Part shown: positions 63,629 through 64,000 of the stretch, in pieces
Position numbering within the stretch: the stretch's first letter is position 1
How the letters are laid out: every line of letters starts with the position of its first letter
Program-made: the position numbers and the translations under genes
Notes under the pieces: generated by a model
Told to the model about the DNA's origin: nothing
Databases searched by the model: none
Seen by the model: only the letters and a program-made list of their open reading frames with translations
NCBI GenBank assembly: GCA_013400115.1
Contig: VXBP01005051.1
Location: 350,016 to 414,015, forward strand
Direction: 5' to 3'
Source: Rhinopomastus cyanomelas
Taxonomy: Eukaryota > Chordata > Aves > Bucerotiformes > Rhinopomastidae
Length of the DNA: 64,000 nucleotides

Positions 63629-64000
63629 GTTAGGGATTGGAAGGGACCTCGAAAGATCATCCAGTCCAATCCCCCTGACACAGCAGGATCACCTAGACCA
63701 GGTCACACAGGAACACATCCAGGCAGGTCTTGAACATCTTCAGTGAAGGAGAATCCACAACCCCCCTGGGCAGCCTGTTCCAATGCTCCATCACCCTCAC
63801 CGTGAAGAAGTTCCTTCTCATACTGATGTGGAACCTCCTATGTTCCAGTCTACAACCATTGCCCCTTGTCCTATCACTACATGAGACCAAGAAGAACCCA
63901 ACTCCACCCTCCTGACATCCACCCCTCCAATATTTGTAGACATTAATGAGGTCACCCCTCAGTCTCCTCTTCTCCAAGCTAAAAAGACCCAGCTCCCTCA
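63611..64000 (-). mobile_element. CR1 LINE, 3' part, continues past the window
   Basis: Minus-strand CR1 with 3' octamers tcatagaatcatagaatc at the left. ORF2 C-terminal remnant: [40 protein letters not shown] and [20 protein letters not shown], one almost intact 94-codon frame (63693-63977). Low divergence suggests a recent copy. It lies in the TPRA1 intron, in the gene's sense orientation. Confidence 0.94.

Overview
This window looks like a piece of an avian chromosome. It is AT-leaning, mostly intronic, has split genes with canonical GT-AG introns, and carries about ten CR1 LINE copies with bird-type 3' ends (reiterated ATTCTATG/ATTCTGTG octamers, or CATAGAAT on the other strand). CR1 makes up roughly 10% of the window by eye. 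No bacterial-style gene layout is present, and most long open frames are intron noise or CR1 remnants. The species cannot be named from the sequence alone.

Two vertebrate genes are recognisable, both on the minus strand. (1) CHCHD6 (MIC25, a MICOS subunit of the mitochondrial inner membrane) runs leftward from its start codon at 52777. Five coding exons are visible (52688-52777, 50038-50170, 48829-48898, 46637-46781, 8563-8646) and join in frame to 174 codons. The C-terminal exons with the CHCH domain were not found and probably lie left of position 1. (2) TPRA1 (GPR175, a seven-pass membrane protein) occupies 56900-62926 with its seven last coding exons. Its 5' exons lie beyond the right edge. 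TPRA1 sits directly upstream of CHCHD6 in the same orientation, so the CHCHD6 CpG-island promoter (about 52290-53110) lies just beyond the likely TPRA1 polyadenylation region (about 54380).

Layout: 1-8562, presumed CHCHD6 intron 5; 8563-8646, exon 5; 8647-46636, a 38-kb intron 4 holding most CR1 copies, two single-N gaps and a tRNA-Lys-like SINE; 46637-52777, exons 4 to 1; 52778-53110, promoter with three CCAAT boxes and a ZNF143/THAP11-type site; 53111-54370, intergenic; 54370-56899, likely TPRA1 3' UTR; 56900-62926, TPRA1 exons; 63180-63628, an exact 224-bp duplication around a single N that is almost certainly an assembly join error; 63611-64000, a CR1 copy running off the edge.

The most unusual item is the single composite retroposon at 32970-33143. 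Its head resembles tRNA-Lys with degenerate pol III boxes, and its tail resembles a CR1 3' end. That is the architecture of a CR1-mobilised SINE, a class that is rare in birds. I found no prokaryote-like or defence system here.
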